Source of the DNA: Nitrospirae bacterium GWC2_57_13
GTDB taxonomy: Bacteria; Nitrospirota; UBA9217
Direction: 5' to 3'
Assembly: GCA_001805055.1 (NCBI GenBank)
Contig: MHDZ01000058.1
Coordinates: 2,215 to 52,464 of the forward strand
DNA length: 50,250 bases
Positions 1 through 9,763 of the stretch are shown piece after piece. A program made the translations under genes and the position numbers. The first letter of the stretch is position 1. Each line of letters starts with the position of its first letter. The notes under the pieces were generated by a model. That model saw only the letters and a program-made list of their open reading frames with translations. It did not search any database and had not been told where the DNA came from.

Positions 1-1
1 C

Positions 2-625
2 GGCATGGACCAGGGGACGATCAAAAAGGTCTTCGAACCCTTCTTTACGACCAAGGGCGTGGGGAAAGGCACGGGATTCGGGCTTTCCATTGTCTACGGC
101 ATCGTGAAAGAGCACGAAGGATACATTACCGTTACGAGCGAGCCGGGCCAGGGCACGATCTTTACCGTATACCTGCCCCTGGAATCGCAGCCCGCCGAAA
201 CGGTGATGCCTCCGGCCCCAACGCCTGTCGTTGATGGCTACGAGACCGTGCTGGTCGCCGACGACGACGAGGCTGCCAGAGGCTTCATGGCGACCGTGCT
301 CAAAGGGTTCGGCTATACTGTTCTGCAGGCCGTGGACGGGGCTGATGCCGTGAAGAAGTTCAAGGAGGCGAACGGCGGGGTCCAGGCGCTGATCCTTGAC
401 GTGATCATGCCGACCATGAGCGGAAGGGAAGCCTGCGACGCCATCAGGAAACAGCGGCCCGACGTACGGGTGCTCTTCACAAGCGGCTATTCCGAAGACG
501 TGATCATCCAAAAAAAGATGCTTGCCGAGGGCCAGAACTTCATCATGAAGCCGGTCTCCCCGAAGGACCTACTGCAGCGCCTGAGGGCGGTACTGGAGCA
601 GAAGCCCCTCCCCACCTCACCGTAG
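2..625 (+). CDS. Hybrid sensor histidine kinase C-terminus (HATPase_c) fused to a receiver domain; truncated at window start
   Basis: FEPFFTTKGVGKGTGFGLSIVYGIV G-box motif followed by a receiver domain (VADDDEAA, LILDVIMPTMSG, LFTSGYS, KPVSP). Confidence 0.9.
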   Translation, partial: GMDQGTIKKVFEPFFTTKGVGKGTGFGLSIVYGIVKEHEGYITVTSEPGQGTIFTVYLPLESQPAETVMPPAPTPVVDGYETVLVADDDEAARGFMATVLKGFGYTVLQAVDGADAVKKFKEANGGVQALILDVIMPTMSGREACDAIRKQRPDVRVLFTSGYSEDVIIQKKMLAEGQNFIMKPVSPKDLLQRLRAVLEQKPLPTSP

Positions 626-785
626 CGTCGCTGGTAGGAACTTCCGCAGGAAGCACCCGTGTTTTCTTGCTCTATCCGAATTTATCAGATTTGATCCGCG
701 TCCAAAAAATGCTTTTTCAGTATGACATAGCCTCGCCTTGCAGGCGTAAATCCGCCTTCATCTGCGTCCAAGTGCTGTTTCAAGA

Positions 786-2108
786 TCAAAGCAATGTCGC
801 GGCAAGTTCCGCCAGGTCCGAACGCTCACCCTTCATCAGCGTGATATGGCCGGCAATGGCCTCGTCCTTGAACCGCTCGACCACGTAGGCCAGGCCGTTG
901 CTCGCCGAGTCGATATAGGGATTGTCGATCTGGTAGGGATCGCCGGTCAGCACCACCTTCGTGCCCTCGCCCGCCCGGGTGATGATGGTCTTGATCTCGT
1001 GGGGCGTCAGATTCTGCGCCTCGTCCACGATCAGGTACTGGTTCGGCATGCTCCTGCCGCGGATATAGGTGAGCGGCTCCACCTCGATCATGCCCAGGTC
1101 AAAAAGGCTCTGGATGTCCTTCCGGCCCTTTCCCCGCGCCGCTGTTGCCGACGCTCCCATCAAAAAATCGAGATTATCGCGGATCGGCTGCATCCAGGGC
1201 TTGAGCTTCTCGTCGATATCGCCGGGCAGAAACCCGATGTCCTTCCCCAGGGGAAACACAGGTCGGGAGACGACCAGGCGCTGATAGATCCTGGCCTCGA
1301 TCGTCTTCTCCAGCCCCGCAGCCAACGCCAGGAGCGTCTTGCCGGTCCCCGCCTTTCCTACAAGCGTCACGAGCCGGATATCATCGTTCAGCAGCAGGTC
1401 CAGGGCGAACTGCTGCTGCTTGTTCCGCGCCGATATCCCCCAGACGCCGTGCTTAACGTGAACTATCGGCAGCAGGGCGGCCCTCTGGTGGCTGTACCGC
1501 GCCAGCGCTGTCTGCGACTGGTGCGCCGTGCTCTTGAGCAACGCGAACTGGTTCGGATAGAACTTCCTGTCCGGGATCTTCAGCTCGCCCTTGGCGTAAA
1601 AATCGTCGAGTTGCCCGGGCGCCACGTCCTGCTCGGTCTCTCCGCCGTAGAGTTCCTCGATCGTGACCGTGTCGGTCTCAAAATCCTCGGCATGCAGCCC
1701 GACGGCGTCAGCCTTGATCCGCAGGTTGGTGTCTTTCGTCACCAGGACTACGGGCGGGCAATCCTCGCCTTCGCAGAGGTTCAGGGCCGTGGCCAGGATG
1801 CGGTTGTCGGCCTTGGTAGCCACGAGTTCCGGGGGAAGGCGCTCCGGGGACTGATGGTTCAGCTCGACCCGCAGGCTGCCGCCGGTGTCGAGCGCCACGC
1901 CCTTCGAAAGCTTTCCACGCAGCCGGTATTCATCCAGGATGCGCGATACCTGGCGCGCGTTCCGCCCCATCTCGTCGATGCCCTTCTTGAATCTGTCCAG
2001 TTCCTCGATCACGACGATGGGGATCACCACGTCATTGTCATCAAAGGAAAATATGGCGCGGGGATCGTGGAGCAGCACATTCGTGTCGAGCACAAACGTC
2101 TTCTTCAT
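786..2108 (-). CDS. PhoH family protein, N-terminal PIN domain plus PhoH ATPase
   Basis: FVLDTNVLLHDP PIN motif; Walker A VGKAGTGKTLLALAAGL; YLIVDEAQNLTPHEIKTIITRAGEGTKVVLTGDPYQID. Confidence 0.95.
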   Translation of the reverse strand: MKKTFVLDTNVLLHDPRAIFSFDDNDVVIPIVVIEELDRFKKGIDEMGRNARQVSRILDEYRLRGKLSKGVALDTGGSLRVELNHQSPERLPPELVATKADNRILATALNLCEGEDCPPVVLVTKDTNLRIKADAVGLHAEDFETDTVTIEELYGGETEQDVAPGQLDDFYAKGELKIPDRKFYPNQFALLKSTAHQSQTALARYSHQRAALLPIVHVKHGVWGISARNKQQQFALDLLLNDDIRLVTLVGKAGTGKTLLALAAGLEKTIEARIYQRLVVSRPVFPLGKDIGFLPGDIDEKLKPWMQPIRDNLDFLMGASATAARGKGRKDIQSLFDLGMIEVEPLTYIRGRSMPNQYLIVDEAQNLTPHEIKTIITRAGEGTKVVLTGDPYQIDNPYIDSASNGLAYVVERFKDEAIAGHITLMKGERSDLAELAATLL

Positions 2109-2192
2109 GCATTCTTCCTCTCTGCCAGGCCCCGCTTCGCCATGGAGCGGCGATTTCGGGGCGGCGCCTTCCCGCGATTGCCGCGGGAAAGA

Positions 2193-2549
2193 TCATTTTT
2201 TCTTTGCCGCTTCTTCAACTACGGCCAGCAGGCTCTGGACCGTAAAGGGCTTCTTCAGGAACCCAGCGGCCCCGTTCTTGCGGCACAGGTCTTCCATCAC
2301 CGCATCGCCGTATCCCGTGATCATCAGCACGGGAAGCGGCGACGGCATCGCGTTCACCTTGCCCAAAAGGGCCACGCCGTCCATGCCTTCGAGCAGGATG
2401 TCGGATATGACCAGATCGTAGTCTCCGGGGAGCTTTCGGAGCGCCTCTTCAGCGCTGACGGTCCCGTCAACGCCGTGCTTCTTGTACTTCAGGATGTCGA
2501 TCAGGGTGTTCCGCACCTGCTCATCATCTTCGATCACGAGAATCTTCAT
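2193..2549 (-). CDS. Single-domain response regulator
   Basis: MKILVIEDDEQVRNTL; DLVISDILLEGMDG; LMITGYGD; KKPF. Confidence 0.92.
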   Translation of the reverse strand: MKILVIEDDEQVRNTLIDILKYKKHGVDGTVSAEEALRKLPGDYDLVISDILLEGMDGVALLGKVNAMPSPLPVLMITGYGDAVMEDLCRKNGAAGFLKKPFTVQSLLAVVEEAAKKK

Positions 2550-2686
2550 CTTCCTCCCCTGCGATACTTGACATGATTGCGCGATTTATTTAAACCAAAG
2601 CTTGCCACAAAGGCGCTAAGGCACGAAGTAAGGGCTGAAATTATTTCACTAGTCAAGATACTAACCTGTTTATTGTCTCTCTTCGC

Positions 2687-2738
2687 GCCTTCCCCGTCCC
2701 GCATCCACTAGTAACTGGTAACGGAGCGGGGGTGGCGG
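2687..2738. repeat. Diverged partial copy of repeat family X
   Basis: CCCCGTCCCGCATCCACTAGTAACTGGTAACGGAGCGGGGGTGG. Confidence 0.55.
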
Positions 2739-2772
2739 CTTTTGGTCGGGCCTTCAGGTCTCATTATGTTCC

Positions 2773-3411
2773 TCAGATCCTGATCTTAACCTGCTTGCCG
2801 ATCTCCCTGACCGCGACCAGGCCATCACGCACTAGCAGCGGCGGGTCAACGCTCACATCGAACACCGTGGAAGGACGGCCGCCGGGCGTCTTTCCTCCGT
2901 CGAGGATCAGGTCGATCCCGCTGCCGATCGTTTCCGCCACCATCTCCGCTGTTTCAGGGCTGCGCCCGCCCGAAAGATTGGCGCTCGTGCCGGTGATCGT
3001 CATGTCCAGAAAGCGGAGCAGGTCGGCAACAAGCGCGCTGCCGGACAGCCGGAGCCCGATCGTGCCGGTCCCTGCTGTAAGCTCCCTGGCCACGCTGTCT
3101 CGGGCCTTGAATACCAGGGTGAGCGGCCCCGGCCAGAATACAGACATCAGTTTCTTTGCCGTTGGGCTTATCTCTGCAGCCCAGTCCGCAACGCTCCTCA
3201 CATCTGGCAGAAGCAGCAGGATCGGCTGGTCAGGCCGCCTGCCTTTAACCTCGAAGAGCCGCTTCACCGCCGCGGGATTACGCGGGTCGGCTCCGAGGCC
3301 GTAAAAGGTCTCTGTGGGATAGGCGATCACCCCGCCGCTGAGCAGCACCGCGCGGCAGAGGGAAAAGGCCTTCTCCGGCGCGCCGGCATCGAATAGTACC
3401 GTTTCAGCCAT
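2773..3411 (-). CDS. tsaC: L-threonylcarbamoyladenylate synthase (Sua5/YciO/YrdC family)
   Basis: GGVIAYPTETFYGLGADPRN; KGRRPDQPILLLL; TGTIGLRLSGS; ITGTSANLSGG. Start moved to internal ATG (MAETVLF). Confidence 0.92.
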   Translation of the reverse strand: MAETVLFDAGAPEKAFSLCRAVLLSGGVIAYPTETFYGLGADPRNPAAVKRLFEVKGRRPDQPILLLLPDVRSVADWAAEISPTAKKLMSVFWPGPLTLVFKARDSVARELTAGTGTIGLRLSGSALVADLLRFLDMTITGTSANLSGGRSPETAEMVAETIGSGIDLILDGGKTPGGRPSTVFDVSVDPPLLVRDGLVAVREIGKQVKIRI

Positions 3412-4312
3412 GGAACAAAAATCCGGCATCGCTGTCTGCGAACATCGACAGATCCGCATCTCCGTTCATCAGCACAATATCGCCTTCAGGCCGCCCGAGA
3501 GACCGCGCCACCACAGGACACTTCACCTTGAATAGAAAGAAAATCCGCGGGTCCTTCTCAGCAAGCAGCGTCTCGAAATTCGCCTGCCCCTTGCTGATCA
3601 CCAGATCAGCGGAGCGGTAGGCGTCCAGAAAGCGCTCTGAACAGGTCTCGAGCAGCGTGCCGATGCCGTCGCTGCCGTTGTCGATCACTCGCGCGCTCTC
3701 TTCCAGGCCTGCCGCAACCGCGTCATTTATAGTCGCGTCGTTGATCACCGCGGAACCTTTGACCACGGCGGTCACGTCCTTGCCCGCTGCCCTGAGCAGA
3801 TCGAGCAGGAGCCGGTCAAAGACGATCTCGCCGGCGTTGTCACAGAGATAGAGGATGGTACGCGCCCGTTCAAGGGCCCGGACGAATGATCGGTAAGGAG
3901 CGGAAGCAAGGGGCAGCCGGAGGGAATCGACAAGAGAGCCTTCGAGATCAAATTCTTCATAAATGCCGAAATCGATCACATTCCCCGCTATGGCCACGCG
4001 GACAGCGACCTCAAGCGGGTCCCGTCCCGGAGCGGATGCCGCGCTGACGCGCAGACGGGGCAGCAGGGCAAGAGCGCTGCGCGTGGAGCTTTCCTTGAGG
4101 TGGCGGTAAGGATCAACACCGGTATCGCGCCGAAGCGCCCGGTGAAGGTGAGTACTGATACGGGCCGGCGCCTGATCGAGGGTCGCCTGCTCGACGATTT
4201 CCCCGACCCTGCGCATGATCTTCCTGCCTGCGTCGCCGTTCACTCCCGCATACCGCAGGGTTCGGCTCACCTGCCTGAAAAAACAGGGCAGGCATTCCAG
4301 CTCGGTCTTCAC
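3404..4312 (-). CDS. DUF89/ARMT1-like domain protein (putative metal-dependent damage-control phosphatase)
   Basis: MKTELECLPCFFRQ N-terminus; LYLCDNAGEIVFDRLLL; DLVISKGQANFETL. Confidence 0.88.
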   Translation of the reverse strand: MKTELECLPCFFRQVSRTLRYAGVNGDAGRKIMRRVGEIVEQATLDQAPARISTHLHRALRRDTGVDPYRHLKESSTRSALALLPRLRVSAASAPGRDPLEVAVRVAIAGNVIDFGIYEEFDLEGSLVDSLRLPLASAPYRSFVRALERARTILYLCDNAGEIVFDRLLLDLLRAAGKDVTAVVKGSAVINDATINDAVAAGLEESARVIDNGSDGIGTLLETCSERFLDAYRSADLVISKGQANFETLLAEKDPRIFFLFKVKCPVVARSLGRPEGDIVLMNGDADLSMFADSDAGFLFHG

Positions 4313-4929
4313 TATTCAGACCCCTGCTCAGGCCCGGCGCCTGCCTTCTTCTTCCACCGCCGGCGTCGCGACTTCTTTTTCGCTGCGGCGGGAGTTTTTT
4401 CCGTTTCTTTTTTTTCTGATGGCGCCGCGGTCAGGGTAAGCAGCCGCTTCGCCTTGTCCTCAACCTCGCGCTCCATCTCCACCTTGTGGACCTTCAGGCG
4501 GTTCGCGATCTTCACGTCGGCCGTTGCGATTATCTGGGCTGCAAAGACCCCGGCGTTCTTGGCGCCTGCCTTGCCCAGCGACATAGTCGCAACGGGCACG
4601 CCGCCGGGCATCTGTGCCGTGGCTAGAAGCGCGTCCAGTCCATTGAGCGACGATGAATCGATAGGCACACCGATGACCGGCAGGGTAGTCTGCGAAGCGA
4701 TCACTCCCGCCAGATGCGCGGCCCATCCCGCGCCGGCGATGATGACCTTCAATCCCCGCCGTTCAGCGCTCTGGCTGTATTCAAGCACCTTCTTTGGCGT
4801 GCGGTGCGCCGAGGCGATCGTCATCTCGTATTCAATGCCGAATTCCTGGAGCATGACCGCTGCTTCCTGCATGATCGGCAGGTCCGAATCGCTCCCCATC
4901 AAAATGCCGACAACCGGTTTTGGTGGCAT
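4312..4929 (-). CDS. purE: 5-(carboxyamino)imidazole ribonucleotide mutase with a Lys/Arg-rich C-terminal extension
   Basis: VGILMGSDSDLPIMQEA; SAHRTPKKVLEYS; AGAGWAAHLAGVIASQTTLPVIGVP. Start MPPKPVV at 4929. Confidence 0.95.
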   Translation of the reverse strand: MPPKPVVGILMGSDSDLPIMQEAAVMLQEFGIEYEMTIASAHRTPKKVLEYSQSAERRGLKVIIAGAGWAAHLAGVIASQTTLPVIGVPIDSSSLNGLDALLATAQMPGGVPVATMSLGKAGAKNAGVFAAQIIATADVKIANRLKVHKVEMEREVEDKAKRLLTLTAAPSEKKETEKTPAAAKKKSRRRRWKKKAGAGPEQGSE

Positions 4930-5249
4930 ACTGTATGTCCTTTCAGCCTCGAACGGCAAGGGAGCCGTGTATTTACGCAGATAAAATAAGAAGCTCGCGT
5001 TAAAAATGCATGCACTCGTGTTCTTCACGCCCTGCGTGGTGAATCATTCATTACCCGCTATGGCGGGGCACAACAGACGATGAGATTTTATGTTTTTGCA
5101 GGGCAACCCTTCAGGGTTGCGGCCTTTCGGTAATCAGCCCCGAGTATCGGGACCCTGCCTACTGCAACAATACAACCGCCTGCAAAAAAATGCACGGTTG
5201 AAACGTATTCTGTTTCCGGCCTGTCCGGTTCAAAATCGCGACATCTGGA

Positions 5250-6527
5250 TCAACTGCCCGTTTCGAGGGCCCGGGCGCCGATATCCTTGCGATACTGGGC
5301 GCCCTCGAAAGATATATCCCTGGCCGCCGCGTACACCCTGTCGATCGCAGCAGCGATCACGCTCCCGAGGCCGGTCACGCCGAGCACGCGCCCGCCGTCG
5401 GTCACCACTTTTCCGTTCCGGAGCGACGTGCCCGCATGGAACACTATCACGCCTTCCCGGGTCCCCGCCTGCTCCAGCCCCGCTATCTCTTTTCCTTTTT
5501 CATAGGCGCCGGGATAACCGCCTGCCGCGATCACGACGCAGACCGCTGACTCCGGCTTCCAGCGCACGTCCGCCTTCGCAAGCGTACCATCGATGACCGC
5601 CTCGAGGATCGCCACCAGGTCCGTATCGAGCCGCGCAAGCACCGGCTGCGTCTCGGGATCGCCGAAACGGCCGTTGAACTCCAGCACCTTGGCTCGGCCG
5701 TCATGGATCATAAGACCCGCATACAGCACGCCCTTGAAGAGCCTGCCCTCCTTCTCCATGGCCCGCACCGTGGGGATCATCACCTCGTCCATCACCTGGC
5801 GTTCGAGCCTGACGGTCACAACCGGCGCCGGCGAATAGGCGCCCATGCCGCCCGTGTTCGGGCCCTTGTCGCCGTCAAAAACGCGCTTGTGATCCTGCGC
5901 CGAGGCCATGGGCACCACGGTCTTGCCGTCCGTAAAGGCCATAAAGGACGCCTCTTCGCCTTTGAGGCATTCTTCGACGACAACGCGGTTCCCGGCAGCG
6001 CCGAATTCCTTCTTTCCCATGATGCGGTCCAGCCCATCGAGGGCCTCTTCTATCGTCTCCGCCACGATGACCCCTTTGCCGGCGGCGAGGCCGTCTGCCT
6101 TCACCACCAGGGGCGCGCCTTTTTCGCGCACGTAGGCTTCGGCTGCGGCACGGTCCTCGAAGACCTCATACTCCGCCGTGGGGATGCCGTATTTTTTCAT
6201 GAGCTCTTTGGAGAAGGCCTTGCTTCCTTCGATCTCGGCGGCCGCTTTGCTCGGACCGAAAACGCGCAGCCCTGCTTTGGCGAATTCGTCGACGATACCG
6301 GCAGACAGGGGTCCCTCGGGGCCGACCACTGTCAGATCCACCTTTTTCTCCCGTGCAAAGGCGAGCAGCGCGCTGATGTCGTCGGCCTTGATCGGTACGT
6401 TCTCGGCCCGCAGTGCCGTGCCTGCATTGCCCGGCGCCACGAAGACCTTCGTGACCCCTTTGCTCTGCGATATCTTCCAGGCAAGGGCGTCCTCACGCCC
6501 TCCGCCGCCAACGATCAGAACCTTCAT
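5250..6527 (-). CDS. purD: Phosphoribosylamine--glycine ligase
   Basis: MKVLIVGGGGREDALAWKI; APGNAGT; GPEGPLSAGIVDEF; KADGLAAGKGVIVA; EFNGRFGDPETQPVL. Confidence 0.97.
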   Translation of the reverse strand: MKVLIVGGGGREDALAWKISQSKGVTKVFVAPGNAGTALRAENVPIKADDISALLAFAREKKVDLTVVGPEGPLSAGIVDEFAKAGLRVFGPSKAAAEIEGSKAFSKELMKKYGIPTAEYEVFEDRAAAEAYVREKGAPLVVKADGLAAGKGVIVAETIEEALDGLDRIMGKKEFGAAGNRVVVEECLKGEEASFMAFTDGKTVVPMASAQDHKRVFDGDKGPNTGGMGAYSPAPVVTVRLERQVMDEVMIPTVRAMEKEGRLFKGVLYAGLMIHDGRAKVLEFNGRFGDPETQPVLARLDTDLVAILEAVIDGTLAKADVRWKPESAVCVVIAAGGYPGAYEKGKEIAGLEQAGTREGVIVFHAGTSLRNGKVVTDGGRVLGVTGLGSVIAAAIDRVYAAARDISFEGAQYRKDIGARALETGS

Positions 6528-6536
6528 GTATTCCCC

Positions 6537-6683
6537 TTTTGGACCAAGGCAACCCCCGTCTCCGTCCCGCATCAATAAAGATGTATGACACGGAGCGGGG
6601 CCCGCGTCCGCTACCATTTAAGAACGGGGCGGGGCGTGTTGCCGTATTTTAAACGTCCCGATCAGATCGGGACTCGCTCCATA
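6537..6683 (-). repeat. Intergenic repeat family X, copy 1 (larE end to purD start)
   Basis: GGACCAAGGCAACCCCCGTCTCCGTCCCGCATCAATAAAGATGTATGACACGGAGCGGGGCCCGCGTCCGCTACCATTTAAGAACGGGGCGGGGCGTGTTGCCGT ... GACTCGCTCCATA. Confidence 0.92.
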
Positions 6684-7483
6684 AGCCCTTCATTCATGCT
6701 CCCTGTCCGGTACCCTTCCAGGTCCAGGCAGACATAGGTATAACCCAGCTTCTTGAGCGCCGAGACGATCCTGCGGGTGCTATCGCCTGTCGATATGCGC
6801 CCGAAATCGCCGGGGCTGATCTCGATCCGCGCCGTGTCTCCGTGATGACGCACGCGGACCTGCCGGAACCCCATTCCCACAAGCACGTCCTCGGCGCTCC
6901 CGATGGCCTTGAGGAGCGCAGGCGTGACCTGCGTACCATAGGGGATCCTTGAGGCGAGACAGGCGAGAGATGGTTTGTCCCACACGGGAAGGTTGAACGA
7001 GCGGGCGAGTTCGCGGACGTCCTGCTTCGTAAACTTCGCCTCGATGAGAGGGCTTCGTACCGAATATTTCGCTGCAGCCCGCCTGCCAGGGCGATGGTCG
7101 GCAAGATCGTCCAGGTTGGATCCGTCGAGGACCTGCGCGAACCCGCGTTCGCGGGCAAGGGAAACGAGCTTACCGAACAGCTCGCTCTTGCAGTAATAAC
7201 AGCGTTCAGGAGTGTTGCTGCAGAAGTCTTCGGATCGCAGTTCGTCGCTCTCGATGACCAGATGCGCCGCACCCACGGACCTGGCGAATTCCCGGGCGTC
7301 AACAAGTTCAGCTGCAGGATAGGTGTCGGAAAGGGCGGTCACGGCCAGGAACTTTCCGCCCAAAGCGTCCACACCCGCCTTCAACAGCAGTGAGCTGTCC
7401 ACGCCGCCGGAAAAGGCTAGCACGGCGCTCTCCATGCCGCGCAATACTGCCGCAAGGCGGTCCCATTTCTCATGCACATTCAT
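6662..7483 (-). CDS. larE: ATP-dependent sacrificial sulfur transferase LarE-like
   Basis: LAFSGGVDSSLLLKAG PP-loop; CYYCKSELF; DGSNLDDLADHRPGRRAAAKYSVRSPL; KPSLACLASRIPYG. Confidence 0.9.
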   Translation of the reverse strand: MNVHEKWDRLAAVLRGMESAVLAFSGGVDSSLLLKAGVDALGGKFLAVTALSDTYPAAELVDAREFARSVGAAHLVIESDELRSEDFCSNTPERCYYCKSELFGKLVSLARERGFAQVLDGSNLDDLADHRPGRRAAAKYSVRSPLIEAKFTKQDVRELARSFNLPVWDKPSLACLASRIPYGTQVTPALLKAIGSAEDVLVGMGFRQVRVRHHGDTARIEISPGDFGRISTGDSTRRIVSALKKLGYTYVCLDLEGYRTGSMNEGLMERVPI

Positions 7484-7539
7484 TTTTTCGATAATAGCAC
7501 AGCCGTGAGAACAGTGTCAAATGCAACCTAAAAAAATGA

Positions 7540-8751
7540 TCACTGCACAGCACGATTCTCGAAGTCCTGGATGATCCGGACGTTCTCCCGGTCGATCTCG
7601 CTCAGTGCGCTGTCGGAATAGGTCGGGGACTGGCGATACCAGGGCTTGCGCGAAAAATACTCCTGCAGGTCCAGAGCGTCAAAGGTCCTGCCGTAGTGTG
7701 CGTATACCTCGTTGCGCATGGCCCTGAGCTCGCCGGCGCTCCTGCCGTGCAACTCAGCCTCGGACAGCACGCGGTCTGCCGGCGTGAGATAGCCCGTTTC
7801 CTGATAGAGATGCTCGGGGATGGCGGATGAGCCTTCTGCCACCGGCGTCTCCGTCTTTGGAGGCGCCACAGACTGGTAGGCGAGTTCGAGCTTGATCTTG
7901 TCGAGCTGCTGCCTGGCCCCGGCCAGCTCGGGGTTGAGCTTCACTGCTGATTCGAGCAGGGTCTTTGCTGCTGCCAGGTCCCGGACCGAGACCTTCAGCA
8001 TGGCAAGTTCGTAGAGTATTCCGGCGGCCTCGGCCTTCTTGTCCTTTTTCCGGTACAGGGTGACCATCTCGTTCATCACGTCTTCCCTGCCGCTCTTGAT
8101 GCGGTCGAGGAGGGACACATAGGTCTCATCATCCTGGAAGCCCGCCAGGGGATCTGCGGAACCCCGATAATAGGACAGGACATAGGTCTTCGGGGCCTCG
8201 CCTTTGACGAAGTCCTGCCGGGGCTTGGTGCCGAGGAAGAGGGTTCCCGTATATTCAGGGGCCCGCACCCGGAACTCCGGCTTCTGGGCCTGGAGCCACT
8301 GGACAATTTGGGCCGCTTCGTTTCTCACGTCAGGTGAGTTTTTCGGCAGAAGCTTCATCCTGAGCAGCCGGGCGGCAAGGAGGTGGTGGCTCTTGTCGAA
8401 GGACTTCAACTGGCCAAGCCAGAAGTCGGCCTCTGTTGTTCCGGTACGATAGAGTCCCAGAGACCTCACGAACATGTAGTACAGGAACGAATCCATGTAC
8501 TTGCTCTGGGCAAGCCCTGCGTTCTCGGCGATCCGCTTCGCCTCGACATAGATCTCCGACGATTTTTTCGTCGTTTCCGTAAGGTTCAGGATGTCCAGGA
8601 ACTTTTTGTCGATGTCCTTGTCGTTCTTGTAATCCGGAGCGACGCTTTCCAGGCGTCTCGTGTTCGCCTTCAAGTCCCATTCAGCGGCGGAGGCTGACAG
8701 GGGAACGAAGATGCCGAGCACCAGCAGTAGCGAGACAATGACCTTTCCCAT
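7540..8751 (-). CDS. Exported TPR-like protein with C-terminal YARHG domain
   Basis: Signal peptide MGKVIVSLLLVLGIFVPLSASA; C-terminal LRAMRNEVYAHYGRTFDALDLQEYFSRKPWY. Confidence 0.8.
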   Translation of the reverse strand: MGKVIVSLLLVLGIFVPLSASAAEWDLKANTRRLESVAPDYKNDKDIDKKFLDILNLTETTKKSSEIYVEAKRIAENAGLAQSKYMDSFLYYMFVRSLGLYRTGTTEADFWLGQLKSFDKSHHLLAARLLRMKLLPKNSPDVRNEAAQIVQWLQAQKPEFRVRAPEYTGTLFLGTKPRQDFVKGEAPKTYVLSYYRGSADPLAGFQDDETYVSLLDRIKSGREDVMNEMVTLYRKKDKKAEAAGILYELAMLKVSVRDLAAAKTLLESAVKLNPELAGARQQLDKIKLELAYQSVAPPKTETPVAEGSSAIPEHLYQETGYLTPADRVLSEAELHGRSAGELRAMRNEVYAHYGRTFDALDLQEYFSRKPWYRQSPTYSDSALSEIDRENVRIIQDFENRAVQ

Positions 8752-8791
8752 AGAACCTCCCTCGTCCGTCAGAGTATAACGCCGCGTCACT

Positions 8792-9589
8792 TCACTTCAC
8801 GGTAGACGCCGCGCTGAAGCCCAGCTTGGAGGAGAGCATCTCTCCCGCCTCCTTGAGCTGCCGGATAACGTCTCCCTGCAGGATCTTTGCGTCCGTCAGG
8901 CGGCTCGCAGGCGCCACAATGCCCACGGCGGCGATCACTTTATTCGAGAAATCCCACACCGCCACCGCCGCGCTGCGCACCTCAAGGTCGCATTCTTCGT
9001 CCTCAAAGGCATAGCCCTTTTCCTGCACCGTTTTCACGGCGGCAAGAAGAGCGTCCCGTGTTTTGATGCTCTTCTCCGTCAGCGTCGGAATGTCCTGGTC
9101 CGGGTAGACCCGCTCGATCTCCGCCGGCGTCATCAACGCAAGCTGCGCCTTGCCCACGGCCGTGCAGCAGGCAGGCAGCATGGCGCCGATGCGCGAAATA
9201 GCCCGCACCGTCTTGTCCGTCTCCACGCTGTCCATGAAGATGACCTTGTTCGCCCGGAGCACGGCCACAACTGTTGTCTCGCCCGTGGCAGCCATGAGGC
9301 TTTCGAGAATGGGCCGGGCCTGGCGGCGGCACTCGCGCTGTTCGATAAAGGTGGCGCCGATCTGGAGCGTCTTGGGACCCAGACGATAATTCTCGGTCTC
9401 CTTGTTCTGCTCGATATAGTGGCGATGTTCCAACGTGGCGAGCAGACGGAATACGTTGTTCTTGTGCAGTCCCAGCCGCTTTGACAGCTCGGTCACGCCC
9501 AGTTCGTCCTCCGTTTTGGTGAACGACTCCAGGATGTCCATGGCATGGGAGACCGACTGAATAAGATAATTTGCTTTTTCACGCTTCAT
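8792..9589 (-). CDS. IclR family transcriptional regulator
   Basis: SVSHAMDILESFTKTEDELGVTELSKRLGLHKNNVFRLLATLEHRHYIEQ HTH, then effector domain. Confidence 0.92.
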   Translation of the reverse strand: MKREKANYLIQSVSHAMDILESFTKTEDELGVTELSKRLGLHKNNVFRLLATLEHRHYIEQNKETENYRLGPKTLQIGATFIEQRECRRQARPILESLMAATGETTVVAVLRANKVIFMDSVETDKTVRAISRIGAMLPACCTAVGKAQLALMTPAEIERVYPDQDIPTLTEKSIKTRDALLAAVKTVQEKGYAFEDEECDLEVRSAAVAVWDFSNKVIAAVGIVAPASRLTDAKILQGDVIRQLKEAGEMLSSKLGFSAASTVK

Positions 9590-9763
9590 TCCGGACTCCT
9601 TGTCACAGCGCGGTCATTGACCGCAATTGAAAACTGAAAATTTCAAATTGCAAAAGTGGCGAAGAATAACAATCTCCAGCAGGCTCGAACCTTTGTTCAC
9701 TGTATCCTTGCTTCTTTTCAACCTCTTACCTTCCCGACTTCTTACCTTCGCATCTCTCATCAA

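Noticed and set aside
846-2576. 576-aa plus-strand ORF opposite phoH and the response regulator
   Set aside because: Shadow ORF: the minus strand encodes clearly recognised proteins over the same interval; the plus translation is R/P/L-rich and has no domain.
3404-3459. 56-nt overlap between tsaC and the DUF89 ORF
   Set aside because: Explained by an over-extended ORF start; using the internal ATG at 3411 leaves only a short coupling-type overlap.
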